DNA from: an uncultured Eubacteriales bacterium
GTDB lineage: Bacteria > Bacillota > Clostridia > Christensenellales > CAG-917
NCBI GenBank assembly: GCA_900545885.1
Contig: URAF01000005.1
Span: 65,966 to 129,965, forward strand
Reading direction: 5' to 3'
DNA: 64,000 nucleotides
Position numbers and translations under genes: made by a program. This document shows positions 54,325 to 61,995 of this stretch, one piece after another (position 1 is the first letter of the stretch; every line of letters begins with the position of its first letter). The notes below the pieces were generated by a model. The model saw nothing but the letters and a program-made list of their open reading frames with translations. It did not search any database and was not told where the DNA came from.

Positions 54325-54353
54325 TTGCTATGTATAAAAAATTGTGTTACAAT
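54325..54353 (+). promoter_or_regulatory. Promoter of the M28 peptidase gene
   Basis: TTGCTA, 17 bp, TACAAT, followed by an AAAGGAGAAAG site and the ATG at 54383. Confidence 0.75.
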
Positions 54354-54382
54354 TTAACCAATGTTGATAAAGGAGAAAGCTT

Positions 54383-55651
54383 ATGGCTGATTTGAAAAAA
54401 CTCATCGATAACAAAGCTAAGAGCGCGCAGTATATGGCGGACGAGATTGCTCATATCTGCAAGAACATCCCCAAGCGCGGCCCCGGCGACGAAGGCGAGA
54501 AAATCGCTTGCGAGTACATGGCGGACGTCCTTAAAAACGATTGCGGTTGCGAACGCGCCGACGTCGAATCCTTCAAGGAAAATCCCCATTCCTTCCTCGG
54601 TTGGATTTACTTTACCATTACTTTCGCACTCGCGGGTATGATTTTGTTCTTCTTCATGCCTGCACTCGGCGCAGCTCTCATTGCACTCGGCTTTTTCATC
54701 ATGGTAGTGCAGTTCGGTATGTACAAGAAACTCATTGACGGTTTCTTCCCCGAAAAAACCGGACACAACGTTACTGCTATCAAGAAATGCACCGGCGAAG
54801 TCAAGGCGAGAATTTTCTTCAACGGGCACCCCGACGCAGCGTGGAACTGGCCCGTCAACAACAAATTCGGCGGCGCGGTTTACGAAGGACACATCGTTGT
54901 CAGCGTTCTCGGCGCATTGATTGCTCTTGCACTCAACATCGCAGCGGCGGTCAGACTCGAAGGCGGCTATCTCACTTCCTTCGCGCTCACCGACTATACC
55001 GCGGCATACGGCGAAGCTCTCTTCTGGTGCGGTATCGCAGTGCTCGTTTTTGCACCTTTCCTCTTCCTCATGTACTTCATGTGGGATCCCAAGACCATTG
55101 TTGACGGCGCAAACGACAACCTTACCGGTTGCTATATGGGTATTGCAATCCTCAAAGCTCTGAAAGACGAGGGTATCGAACTCAAACACACCGAAGTCGG
55201 CGTCATCCTTTCCGGTTCGGAAGAAGCGGGTCTCAGAGGCGCAAAAGCATGGTGCGAAAAGCACGCGGGCGAATTCGACGACGTTCCTACCTGGATTTAT
55301 TCTTACGACACCATTCATGACGGCAAGTTCCTCGGCGTCAACTACCGCGACCTCAACGGCACGGTCAAAGCCGACAAGGAAGTCAGCGACTGCTTCATGG
55401 AAAGTGCAAAAGAACTCGGCATCAAGTGCAACAAAACTCTGGTTCCTCCTTTCGGCGGCGCAACCGACTCTGCGGCGTTTGCACAGGCGGGTTACAAAGT
55501 CACGGGTATCACGGCACTCAACCACGTTCTCGAAGATTACTATCACACGCTTAAAGACACGGCGGACAACCTTGACAAGGACTGCCTTGCGGATTGCTAT
55601 GCAATCAGCGTGAGATGCCTTGAAAAGTTCGACGAGAAGTTCGGCAAGTAA
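54383..55651 (+). CDS. M28-type metallopeptidase with membrane helices inserted in the catalytic domain
   Basis: A 422-residue M28-like zinc peptidase. Likely metal or catalytic residues are H149 (NGHPDAAW), D245 (DGANDNLTGC), E280 and E281 (SGSEEAGLRG), D309 (YSYDTIHD) and H388 (DYYHTLKD). Two pairs of hydrophobic helices (about 72-92, 95-113 and 170-190, 208-233) lie on either side of the first ligand, inside the catalytic domain. This is unlike soluble aminopeptidases of the family. There is no signal peptide. Substrate unknown; an aminopeptidase acting at the membrane is the simplest guess. It is a single-gene unit with promoter and terminator. Confidence 0.85.
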   Translation: MADLKKLIDNKAKSAQYMADEIAHICKNIPKRGPGDEGEKIACEYMADVLKNDCGCERADVESFKENPHSFLGWIYFTITFALAGMILFFFMPALGAALIALGFFIMVVQFGMYKKLIDGFFPEKTGHNVTAIKKCTGEVKARIFFNGHPDAAWNWPVNNKFGGAVYEGHIVVSVLGALIALALNIAAAVRLEGGYLTSFALTDYTAAYGEALFWCGIAVLVFAPFLFLMYFMWDPKTIVDGANDNLTGCYMGIAILKALKDEGIELKHTEVGVILSGSEEAGLRGAKAWCEKHAGEFDDVPTWIYSYDTIHDGKFLGVNYRDLNGTVKADKEVSDCFMESAKELGIKCNKTLVPPFGGATDSAAFAQAGYKVTGITALNHVLEDYYHTLKDTADNLDKDCLADCYAISVRCLEKFDEKFGK

Positions 55652-55665
55652 AAGACAATGTACAT

Positions 55666-55693
55666 AAAGCTCCGCGCTTTGCGGAGCTTTTTT
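55666..55693 (+). terminator. Terminator of the M28 peptidase gene
   Basis: A 10-bp stem AAAGCTCCGC / GCGGAGCTTT with a 5-nt loop and a run of six T. Confidence 0.93.
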
Positions 55694-55741
55694 GTTTGCT
55701 TGCTTTTTACAAGATATGGCGCGTCGTTTTACATTCTGCGA

Positions 55742-55770
55742 TTGAACGGACGGCGTAATTGTGATAAAAT
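55742..55770 (+). promoter_or_regulatory. Promoter of mgsA
   Basis: TTGAAC, 17 bp, TAAAAT, followed by an AGGAGA site before the ATG at 55814. Confidence 0.78.
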
Positions 55771-55813
55771 TGCATTGTCCCGAAAGACGGGGCAGTACTA
55801 CTCAGGAGAAATT

Positions 55814-56188
55814 ATGCAGAAAAAAACCATTGCGCTGATTGCGCACGACAACAAAAAAGCCGAAATGGTAAGTTGGGCAATGAAGAACAGGGAAGTCCTG
55901 TCGCGTTTTAACCTTTGCGGAACGGGAACGACTGCAAAACTTGTTGCCGAGGCCACCGAACTCGATATTTTCAGATACCTTTCGGGTCCGCTCGGAGGCG
56001 ACCAGCAAATCGGTGCGAAAATAGCGGAAAGACAGATTGACATCGTAGTGTTTTTCTGGGACCCGTTGCAGGCTCAGCCGCATGACCCCGACGTAAAAGC
56101 GTTGCTGCGCATTGCCGTCGTTTACGACATTCCAATTGCAACAAACAAGGCGACCGCGGATTACGTCATTACCTCGTCCCTTCTCTAA
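55814..56188 (+). CDS. mgsA: Methylglyoxal synthase
   Basis: Converts dihydroxyacetone phosphate to methylglyoxal and phosphate, relieving sugar-phosphate stress. The 124-residue protein has His11 (AHDNKK), the catalytic Asp63 (SGPLGGDQQ) and His90 (QPHDPDV). I chose the ATG at 55814, 6 bp after an AGGAGA site; the frame is open upstream through the promoter. It forms a single-gene unit. With the two phosphofructokinases upstream, it adds a bypass of lower glycolysis. Confidence 0.96.
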   Translation: MQKKTIALIAHDNKKAEMVSWAMKNREVLSRFNLCGTGTTAKLVAEATELDIFRYLSGPLGGDQQIGAKIAERQIDIVVFFWDPLQAQPHDPDVKALLRIAVVYDIPIATNKATADYVITSSLL

Positions 56189-56266
56189 CTCAGCTGCAAT
56201 GAGGATTAACGGCATTAAATACGGCTTTTAAGTCGTTTTTCCGTCTGTTTGCCGCGAAAATCAGTA

Positions 56267-56295
56267 TTTACATTCACTATAAAATGTTTTATAAT
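56267..56295 (+). promoter_or_regulatory. Promoter of the OYE/FadH-type gene
   Basis: TTTACA, 17 bp, TATAAT, followed by an AAGGAGAG site before the ATG at 56324. Confidence 0.9.
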
Positions 56296-56323
56296 TATAA
56301 CAGCATAAATTAAGGAGAGAATC

Positions 56324-58375
56324 ATGGACAAAAAATTCGAACCGCTGTTTACCCCGTGGAAAATACGTGACGTCGAAATCAAAAACCGTATCGTCATGTG
56401 TCCTATGGGCGGAACGTCGCTTTTCGGTTGGATGGAACCCAACCACTTCGACAAAGTGGCCGCAGAGTTCTTCATCGACAAAGCGAAGAATAACGTCGGT
56501 CTCATTATCCCCGGTATCGCGCCCATCAGAGATACCATCGGCGGAAGATGGCTTTATCAGAACAAGGGCATGTTCAAGAAGCTGAAAGTCTTTATGGATG
56601 AAATCCATAAGTACGGTGCAAAGCTTTTCGTACAGCTTACCGCGGGCTTTGGTCGTGCGTTTGCAATCACCGACGACCTTGCTATGCTTCACAACAACAA
56701 AGTGCTTGCCGCGCTTGCGAAACCCATCGTGGATATATCCGCAATCTGCGCGTCGCCGAGCGAACTGCCTTCCCGTTGGGCGGAGAACGTAAAATGCCGC
56801 GCCCTCACCAAGAAGGAAATCAAGAAGATGGTTTACGCTTTCGCACAGACTGCAAAGCTCTGCAAGGAAGCGGGCGTAGACGGTGTGGAAGTTCACGCCG
56901 TGCACGAAGGTTATCTGCTTGACCAGTTCACACACAAATACACCAACCACAGAACGGACGAATACGGCGGAAGTTTTGAAAACAGATACCGTTTCCCCGT
57001 CGAAATCGTCAAAGCAATCAAAGCCGAATGCGGCGAAAATTATCCCGTATCTCTCCGTTATTCCGTCGTCAGCAAGACCAAAGACTTCTGCGTCGGCGCA
57101 ATGCCCGGTGAAGACTTTGTCGAAATCGGCCGCGATATGGAAGAGAGCGAACGCGCCGCAAAATATTTGCAGGATGCGGGCTACGACATGCTCAACGCGG
57201 ACAACGGCACCTACGATGCATGGTACTGGGCACATCCGCCGGCCTATATGCCTCAGAACTGCAACCTCGACGACGTCGCACACATCAAGAAATTTGTCGA
57301 CATCCCCGTGGTTTGCGCAGGACGTATGGAACCCGACGTCGGCGCACAGGCAGTCAAAGAAGGTAAGATTGACGGCGTCGGCATTGCGCGTCAGTTCCTG
57401 ACCGACGGCGCGTGGGTCACCAAACTCATGGAAGACCGCCTCGAAGACATTCAGCCTTGTATCTGCTGCCACAACGCTTGCTTTGCAATGGCACACTACA
57501 AGGGCGTTGCCAACGACGAGACGATGGACGATGCGGCGCACATGGCGAGATGCGCTCTGAACCCGCAGACCATGCAGGGACACAAGTACGACATTATCCC
57601 CGCAAAGAAGTCCAAGAAGATCGCGGTTATCGGCGGCGGTGTCGGTGGCATGGAAGTCGCGAGAATTGCAACGCTCAGAGGCCATAAGGTCACCATTTAC
57701 GAAAAGACAGACCGTCTTGGCGGTATCTTTATCGCGGCGGCGGCACCTTCCTTCAAAGAGAAAGACCGTGCGCTCATCGAATGGTACAGACGCCAGATTG
57801 CAAAACTCAACATCGAAGTCAAATTCAACACCGAAGTCAAGGACATCACCAAACTCGACGCAGACGAAATCGTCATTGCAACGGGTGCAAAGGCGCGCAA
57901 GGTCCGTATACCCGGCGTTGAAAACAGCATGGAAGCAGTCGAATATCTCGAAGGCAAACCCGTCGGCGAAAACGTCGTTATCATCGGCGGCGGTCTGAGT
58001 GGTTGCGAAATCGCGTATGACCTCTTCCTGAAAGGCAAAAAACCCGTCATCGTCGAGATGAAAAACGACCTTATGGCAATCCGCGGATTGTGCCTTGCGA
58101 ACTCGTCTTATCTCAGAGACTTCTTCAACTACAAGAAAGTCCCCGTATACCTCGAAAGCAAGGTCAGCAAAATCAATCCCGACAGCGTCGTTATCTGCGA
58201 CAAAGACGGCAAACAGACCGAAATCAAGGCAGACAGCGTTATAGTGTCCGTAGGATACGTTCCCGCACCGATAGCACCCAAGGCTTCGCACGTACACCTT
58301 GTCGGCGACGCAAACGGCGTGGGCAACCTCAGAACGGTTGTATGGCGCGCATGGCAGGTTGCGGAAAAACTGTAA
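56324..58375 (+). CDS. Old-yellow-enzyme/2,4-dienoyl-CoA reductase-type Fe-S flavoprotein
   Basis: A 683-residue three-cofactor reductase. Residues 5-365 are the FMN-binding OYE barrel (WKIRDVEIKNRIVMCPM; VDGVEVHAVHEGYLLDQF; HRTDEYGGSFENRYRF). A [4Fe-4S] site follows with C379, C382, C386 and C410 (CICCHNACF, then MARCALNP). The C-terminal part has two dinucleotide-binding folds (IAVIGGGVGGME near 427 and VVIIGGGLSGCE near 553). This is the FadH/BaiCD/BaiH/enoate-reductase architecture: NAD(P)H-driven reduction of an activated C=C bond. The substrate (unsaturated acid, steroid or phenolic) is unknown. It is transcribed alone. Confidence 0.9.
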   Translation: MDKKFEPLFTPWKIRDVEIKNRIVMCPMGGTSLFGWMEPNHFDKVAAEFFIDKAKNNVGLIIPGIAPIRDTIGGRWLYQNKGMFKKLKVFMDEIHKYGAKLFVQLTAGFGRAFAITDDLAMLHNNKVLAALAKPIVDISAICASPSELPSRWAENVKCRALTKKEIKKMVYAFAQTAKLCKEAGVDGVEVHAVHEGYLLDQFTHKYTNHRTDEYGGSFENRYRFPVEIVKAIKAECGENYPVSLRYSVVSKTKDFCVGAMPGEDFVEIGRDMEESERAAKYLQDAGYDMLNADNGTYDAWYWAHPPAYMPQNCNLDDVAHIKKFVDIPVVCAGRMEPDVGAQAVKEGKIDGVGIARQFLTDGAWVTKLMEDRLEDIQPCICCHNACFAMAHYKGVANDETMDDAAHMARCALNPQTMQGHKYDIIPAKKSKKIAVIGGGVGGMEVARIATLRGHKVTIYEKTDRLGGIFIAAAAPSFKEKDRALIEWYRRQIAKLNIEVKFNTEVKDITKLDADEIVIATGAKARKVRIPGVENSMEAVEYLEGKPVGENVVIIGGGLSGCEIAYDLFLKGKKPVIVEMKNDLMAIRGLCLANSSYLRDFFNYKKVPVYLESKVSKINPDSVVICDKDGKQTEIKADSVIVSVGYVPAPIAPKASHVHLVGDANGVGNLRTVVWRAWQVAEKL

Positions 58376-58393
58376 TTTTACGACAACGTATTC

Positions 58394-58423
58394 AAAGAGG
58401 TGCGCCATGCGGCGCACCTCTTT
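58394..58423 (+). terminator. Strong hairpin after the OYE/FadH-type gene
   Basis: A perfect 13-bp stem AAAGAGGTGCGCC / GGCGCACCTCTTT with a 4-nt loop; only TTT at the end. The following 200 bp up to 58623 show no gene or other clear signal. Confidence 0.75.
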
Positions 58424-58623
58424 AAGTAAAAACGGCAAGGATTAAATCCACTTGCACCCGAACCGAAAATCGGGCGAACAAAACAAAGCCAAGCCCCGAT
58501 GTCGACGTGATTCTGCGCTGGCGTAAATCGGAGAGGGCGGCATTAAAAACCCAATATTCAAAACTCAAAAGTATTAAGCGGTTTTCGTAAGAAATCGGAA
58601 AACGCGTTTGTCAAATTGAAACC

Positions 58624-59112
58624 ATGAACGAAAAAATAGAGAAATGTCTTGCCACGCTTGACGCGGCAGGAGTGCAGTATAAGTTTGCGGAACACGCAAA
58701 AGCCGACACAATCGACGACGTTTTGGCGCTCGGGTTGCCCGACACCGACAAAGTGGCGAAAAATCTTTTCGTGCGCGACGACAAAAAGTTGAATTATTAC
58801 GTGCTGACCGTTCGACAGGATAAGCACGTGTCCTTGCGCGACGCGCAGGAAAAAATGGGCTCGCGCAAACTGTCCTTTGCTGACGAAGAGGATTTGAACA
58901 ATCTTCTCGGGCTCGCAAAAGGGTCAGTCACGCCGCTCGGTTATATGAACGACGCGGCAAAAAAAGTCAAATTCGTGCTGGATGCGGAATTCAAGGGGCA
59001 GACGATTGGCGTGCACCCGAACGATAACACCGCGACGGTGTGGCTTGCCGCCGACGATATTGTCGCGCTCATACGCAAGCACGGCAATTTCGTTTACTAT
59101 CTGCGTTTCTGA
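58624..59112 (+). CDS. YbaK/ProX-type aminoacyl-tRNA deacylase
   Basis: A 162-residue stand-alone editing domain of the YbaK/PrdX/ProXp family, which hydrolyses mischarged tRNA-Pro (for example Ala- or Cys-tRNA-Pro). Visible family segments are AKNLFVRDDKKLNYYVLTV, the RDAQEKMGSRKLSFA helix, GLAKGSVTPLGYMND and HPNDNTATVWL. The PrdX/ProXp-ala group is the closest by eye; the exact specificity is not readable. No ribosome binding site is evident before the ATG. The esterase gene follows after 47 bp. Confidence 0.88.
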   Translation: MNEKIEKCLATLDAAGVQYKFAEHAKADTIDDVLALGLPDTDKVAKNLFVRDDKKLNYYVLTVRQDKHVSLRDAQEKMGSRKLSFADEEDLNNLLGLAKGSVTPLGYMNDAAKKVKFVLDAEFKGQTIGVHPNDNTATVWLAADDIVALIRKHGNFVYYLRF

Positions 59113-59159
59113 CACGGTCGGTTTAAGAGCAAAACAGGGTGTGTATTTAAGGGGGAAAT

Positions 59160-60104
59160 ATGAGCCTGAACAAAATGGAAAAGGCTGAAATCCGCATAGT
59201 CGGATTTTGTGCCAATTGTATCGAAAGAACTTATTATCCGCTGTTTGCCAAGCGGTACAAGAACATCGTGAAACAAAGAAATCTGCGTTATGCCGAGAAA
59301 GGCAAACGCGCCGTGCTCGATTTGTTTTACAGAGAAAACACCGAAGCAAACAATACGAAAAAACCGCTCGTGTTTTATATTCACGGCGGGGGCTGGGTGT
59401 CGGGCATTAAGAACATTCGGCAGTTTTATTGTTATCATTGGGTAGATAAAGGGTATGTTTGTGCGAATATCGACTACGATTATTCGTTGGCGGAAAAACA
59501 TCCCGACCATATCAGACAGATTTTCAAAGCGTTGGAATTCGTGCTTTCGAAGGCGGACGAACTCAACGTGGATACGTCCCGCGTCGTGATTGCGGGAGAG
59601 TCTGCGGGAGGGCATTTCGCCGCGCTTGTCGGAGCCGTGACAACGCACCCCGAACTTTACGACGAACTCGGGATAGACTTCCGTTTCAGAGATACGTTCA
59701 AACCTGCGGCGTGTCTGTTGCTCAGCGGCATTTACGACCCCGTGCGCGCGCTCGGAACGAAGTTCCCGCTCATCGGAGTTTACACACGGGCGTACTTCGG
59801 CGCGGGCAGAAAAGAGTTTCGCGAGGGGTTGCCCGCTAATGTCGCGGATACGGCGGCACCCGAAAGATACGCGGACAGCTTTTTCCCGCCGTCGTTCATT
59901 ATCGGGTCGGACAAAGACAGACTCATGCCCGAGTCGGTGTCTCTCTACGAAAAGTTGCAGGCGGCAGGCGTGAACAGCAGGTATTATCTTTGCAAAGGCA
60001 TCAACGGATTGCACGCCGCATCTCTTGACAGCGTACACGGCAAGTCGGGCAGGGAGTGTTTTGCTCTTGCCGAAAAGTTCCTCTCGGAAGTTCTTTGCAA
60101 GTGA
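59160..60104 (+). CDS. Alpha/beta-hydrolase, hormone-sensitive-lipase-like esterase
   Basis: A 314-residue esterase-like enzyme. The oxyanion motif is HGGGW (near residue 75), the nucleophile Ser is in GESAGGHFA (near residue 147), the acid is in IGSDKDRL (near residue 251) and the His is in NGLHAASL (near residue 281), a complete catalytic triad. There is no signal peptide, though a mildly hydrophobic N-terminal stretch is present. An AAGGGGGAA site precedes the ATG. Substrate unknown; neighbouring reductases hint at metabolism of an ester-bearing or hydrophobic compound. Confidence 0.88.
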   Translation: MSLNKMEKAEIRIVGFCANCIERTYYPLFAKRYKNIVKQRNLRYAEKGKRAVLDLFYRENTEANNTKKPLVFYIHGGGWVSGIKNIRQFYCYHWVDKGYVCANIDYDYSLAEKHPDHIRQIFKALEFVLSKADELNVDTSRVVIAGESAGGHFAALVGAVTTHPELYDELGIDFRFRDTFKPAACLLLSGIYDPVRALGTKFPLIGVYTRAYFGAGRKEFREGLPANVADTAAPERYADSFFPPSFIIGSDKDRLMPESVSLYEKLQAAGVNSRYYLCKGINGLHAASLDSVHGKSGRECFALAEKFLSEVLCK

Positions 60105-60152
60105 CACAATATATTTTTGCTCTTTGAAAATCCGATTAGAAACAATTTAACC

Positions 60153-60179
60153 AAAAAGAAGTCGCATGGCTTCTTTTTT
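60153..60179 (+). terminator. Terminator after the esterase gene
   Basis: Stem AAAAAGAAGTC / GGCTTCTTTTT (one G-T pair) with a 4-nt loop and a T-run. Confidence 0.85.
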
Positions 60180-60229
60180 CATTCTTTGTTGAAAATTTCG
60201 GGAAAATCGAGAATAAATCGGAATCGGTA

Positions 60230-60258
60230 TTGACAATGTTGCGAAGCATTGATAAAAT
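60230..60258 (+). promoter_or_regulatory. Promoter of the TetR gene with an internal operator candidate
   Basis: TTGACA, 17 bp, TAAAAT. An 18-bp inverted repeat CAATGTTGC/GAAGCATTG (7 of 9 positions symmetrical) at 60234-60251 fills the spacer, fitting autorepression. Confidence 0.8.
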
Positions 60259-60303
60259 AAAATTGAATTTTAGTTTCCGAATTATGATTTTACAGGTGAT
60301 AGT

Positions 60304-60927
60304 GTGGACAAAGAGAAGCTGAGCGAATTTCATAAAAATGCAATTCTTTCTGCCGCAAATGAACTGTTTTGCCAGTTTGGTGTGGAGAATACCACCATGA
60401 ATATGGTGGCAAAACTTGCATCGTACAGTACGGCTACCGTTTATTCGTATTTCAGCGGGAAGGACGAGATATTTTTCACGCTTGTGCTTAAAGGTATGGA
60501 GTCTATAAAACATAAAATAGACGAAATTACTGCCGCCGACGGAGATTACGTTTCAAAGCATTACGCTGTTTGCAACTGTCTTGTTGATTATCAGCATGAA
60601 AAACCGTTGTATTTCGAAGCTATGACGGGACACATAAATATGAATTTTACAGCAGCGGATACGCCTGCGGTTTACAGACAGATTTTTGAAACAGGGAACA
60701 GTATAAATGAATCTTTGGGAAAACTGTTGCAAATAGGTGTTGAGGAAGGCATTGTCGCTCCCGAACTTAACAGCGAGTTGACGATATTTTATCTGTGGGG
60801 ATGTATTCTCGGGACGATTCGCACGGCTAGTCAAAAAAATGATTATTTTATGCTGAACAGTGTTGAAAAAAAGAAATTGTTGGAGTTCAGTTTCCAGCGC
60901 TTGCTGTTCAGTCTTTCAAAAAATTAA
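60304..60927 (+). CDS. TetR-family transcriptional regulator
   Basis: A 207-residue regulator with an N-terminal TetR helix-turn-helix (residues 8-55: ILSAANELFCQFGVENTTM, then VAKLASYSTATVYSYFSGK) and a helical ligand-binding domain without recognised identity. It starts with GTG at 60304. Codon use here and in the next gene is richer in A+T than in the housekeeping genes, suggesting an acquired module. It probably represses itself and the downstream membrane protein, SDR and flavodoxin genes. Confidence 0.9.
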   Translation: MDKEKLSEFHKNAILSAANELFCQFGVENTTMNMVAKLASYSTATVYSYFSGKDEIFFTLVLKGMESIKHKIDEITAADGDYVSKHYAVCNCLVDYQHEKPLYFEAMTGHINMNFTAADTPAVYRQIFETGNSINESLGKLLQIGVEEGIVAPELNSELTIFYLWGCILGTIRTASQKNDYFMLNSVEKKKLLEFSFQRLLFSLSKN

Positions 60928-61012
60928 GTTTTAAGAAAGCATAGGACGTTTCAATCGGTCGGGGGTTCGATGAAACAAAGACGCAAAAGCGTCAAGAATA
61001 AGGAGGAAATCT

Positions 61013-61819
61013 ATGCTTTCTATTATTGCAGCAAAAGTGCCGGGTACAACTACGCCCGAAATGCTGGAAGAAGTATTGCAGGACGTGACCCAACTTAAAT
61101 GGTACATTGTACCGATGTTTCTCGTTTTGCTTTACATCGTTTCCAACGAAATCCGCAACCGGAATTATAATATACTTTTTGGCGCGGCGGCGTTCTGGCT
61201 TATGGATGTTTTCAACGAAACATGGAACGCTATGGTTTACGCGACAACAGGTCAGCCTGTATGGGGGACTACGGCTGCGGGCGGTAGTGCATTGCAAATT
61301 CTCGTAGGTTACAATATAGAGATTTCGTTCATGTTCATGATTTTGGGAATAGTGGCATGTAAACTGCTGAAAACTACGCCTGCGGTCGCGGGAGAAAGTT
61401 TTTGGGACGGTAACAAAAACTGGCTCAATGACCCGAATAATATGTATTATAAGGCGAATGTGAATTATAAAAACCTTTTACCTTCGGAAAGAGTCTTAAA
61501 AAGAAAGGCCGTGCTCGGCAGAGTACTTCTTGCGGTGTTTGGTGCTGTTTCTGCAGTAATCATAGAGATTTTACTCAACGCATGCGGAGTTCTTACTTGG
61601 GAAAAATCCTGGTGGCAGCCTTCTATGCCGATAGTCCTTTTCCTTATCGGTTACTGTCCGTTTTATTTTGCGGCGTACGTCGTGCACGACCTTCCCAGAA
61701 AATGGCAGTTGGTTGCATTGGGCGTATTGTTTGCAATAGTTATTATTATGCTTATCGTAGCAGGATGCCTGGGTATGCTTGGTCCGCAAATTCCAAATGG
61801 TTTTCCGTATATGAAATAG
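61013..61819 (+). CDS. Polytopic membrane protein, function unknown
   Basis: A 268-residue protein with about seven hydrophobic segments (near residues 28-46, 54-72, 92-118, 170-193, 205-225 and 232-257) and a hydrophilic loop around residues 125-165 rich in Asn and Trp (NKNWLNDPNNMYY). No family recognised. It starts with ATG after a strong AAGGAGGAA site. It follows the TetR gene by 85 bp, which contain two small hairpins (60948-60976 and 60980-60993), and is closed by a terminator. It could carry substrate for the SDR and esterase neighbours; this is only positional. Confidence 0.75.
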   Translation: MLSIIAAKVPGTTTPEMLEEVLQDVTQLKWYIVPMFLVLLYIVSNEIRNRNYNILFGAAAFWLMDVFNETWNAMVYATTGQPVWGTTAAGGSALQILVGYNIEISFMFMILGIVACKLLKTTPAVAGESFWDGNKNWLNDPNNMYYKANVNYKNLLPSERVLKRKAVLGRVLLAVFGAVSAVIIEILLNACGVLTWEKSWWQPSMPIVLFLIGYCPFYFAAYVVHDLPRKWQLVALGVLFAIVIIMLIVAGCLGMLGPQIPNGFPYMK

Positions 61820-61869
61820 CCCCGTCCGATGCCGTCCGAATTCCGAAAAGGGTTCGGACAGACGTCCTG

Positions 61870-61897
61870 AAAGCCTCCCCTTCAAGGGAGGCTTTTT
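61870..61897 (+). terminator. Terminator after the membrane-protein gene
   Basis: Stem AAGCCTCCC / GGGAGGCTT with a 6-nt loop and TTTTT. Confidence 0.92.
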
Positions 61898-61919
61898 CTG
61901 TATCAAGTAAATTTTATTT

Positions 61920-61963
61920 TGTAAGAAAACTGTAAGAATTTCGTCAAGACAGGGTAAGAAACG
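61920..61963 (+). promoter_or_regulatory. Four 11-bp phased repeats upstream of the SDR operon
   Basis: Units TGTAAGAAAAC, TGTAAGAATTT, CGTCAAGACAG and GGTAAGAAACG follow each other without gaps from 61920 to 61963; the third is degenerate. An 11-bp period is what OmpR/PhoB-type response regulators bind. Possible -10 sequences TAAATT (61969-61974) or TATTGT (61977-61982) follow, with no sigma-A -35 box, as in activator-dependent promoters. Confidence 0.6.
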
Positions 61964-61995
61964 GGGAGTAAATTGGTATTGTCAGGAGGCGAAAT

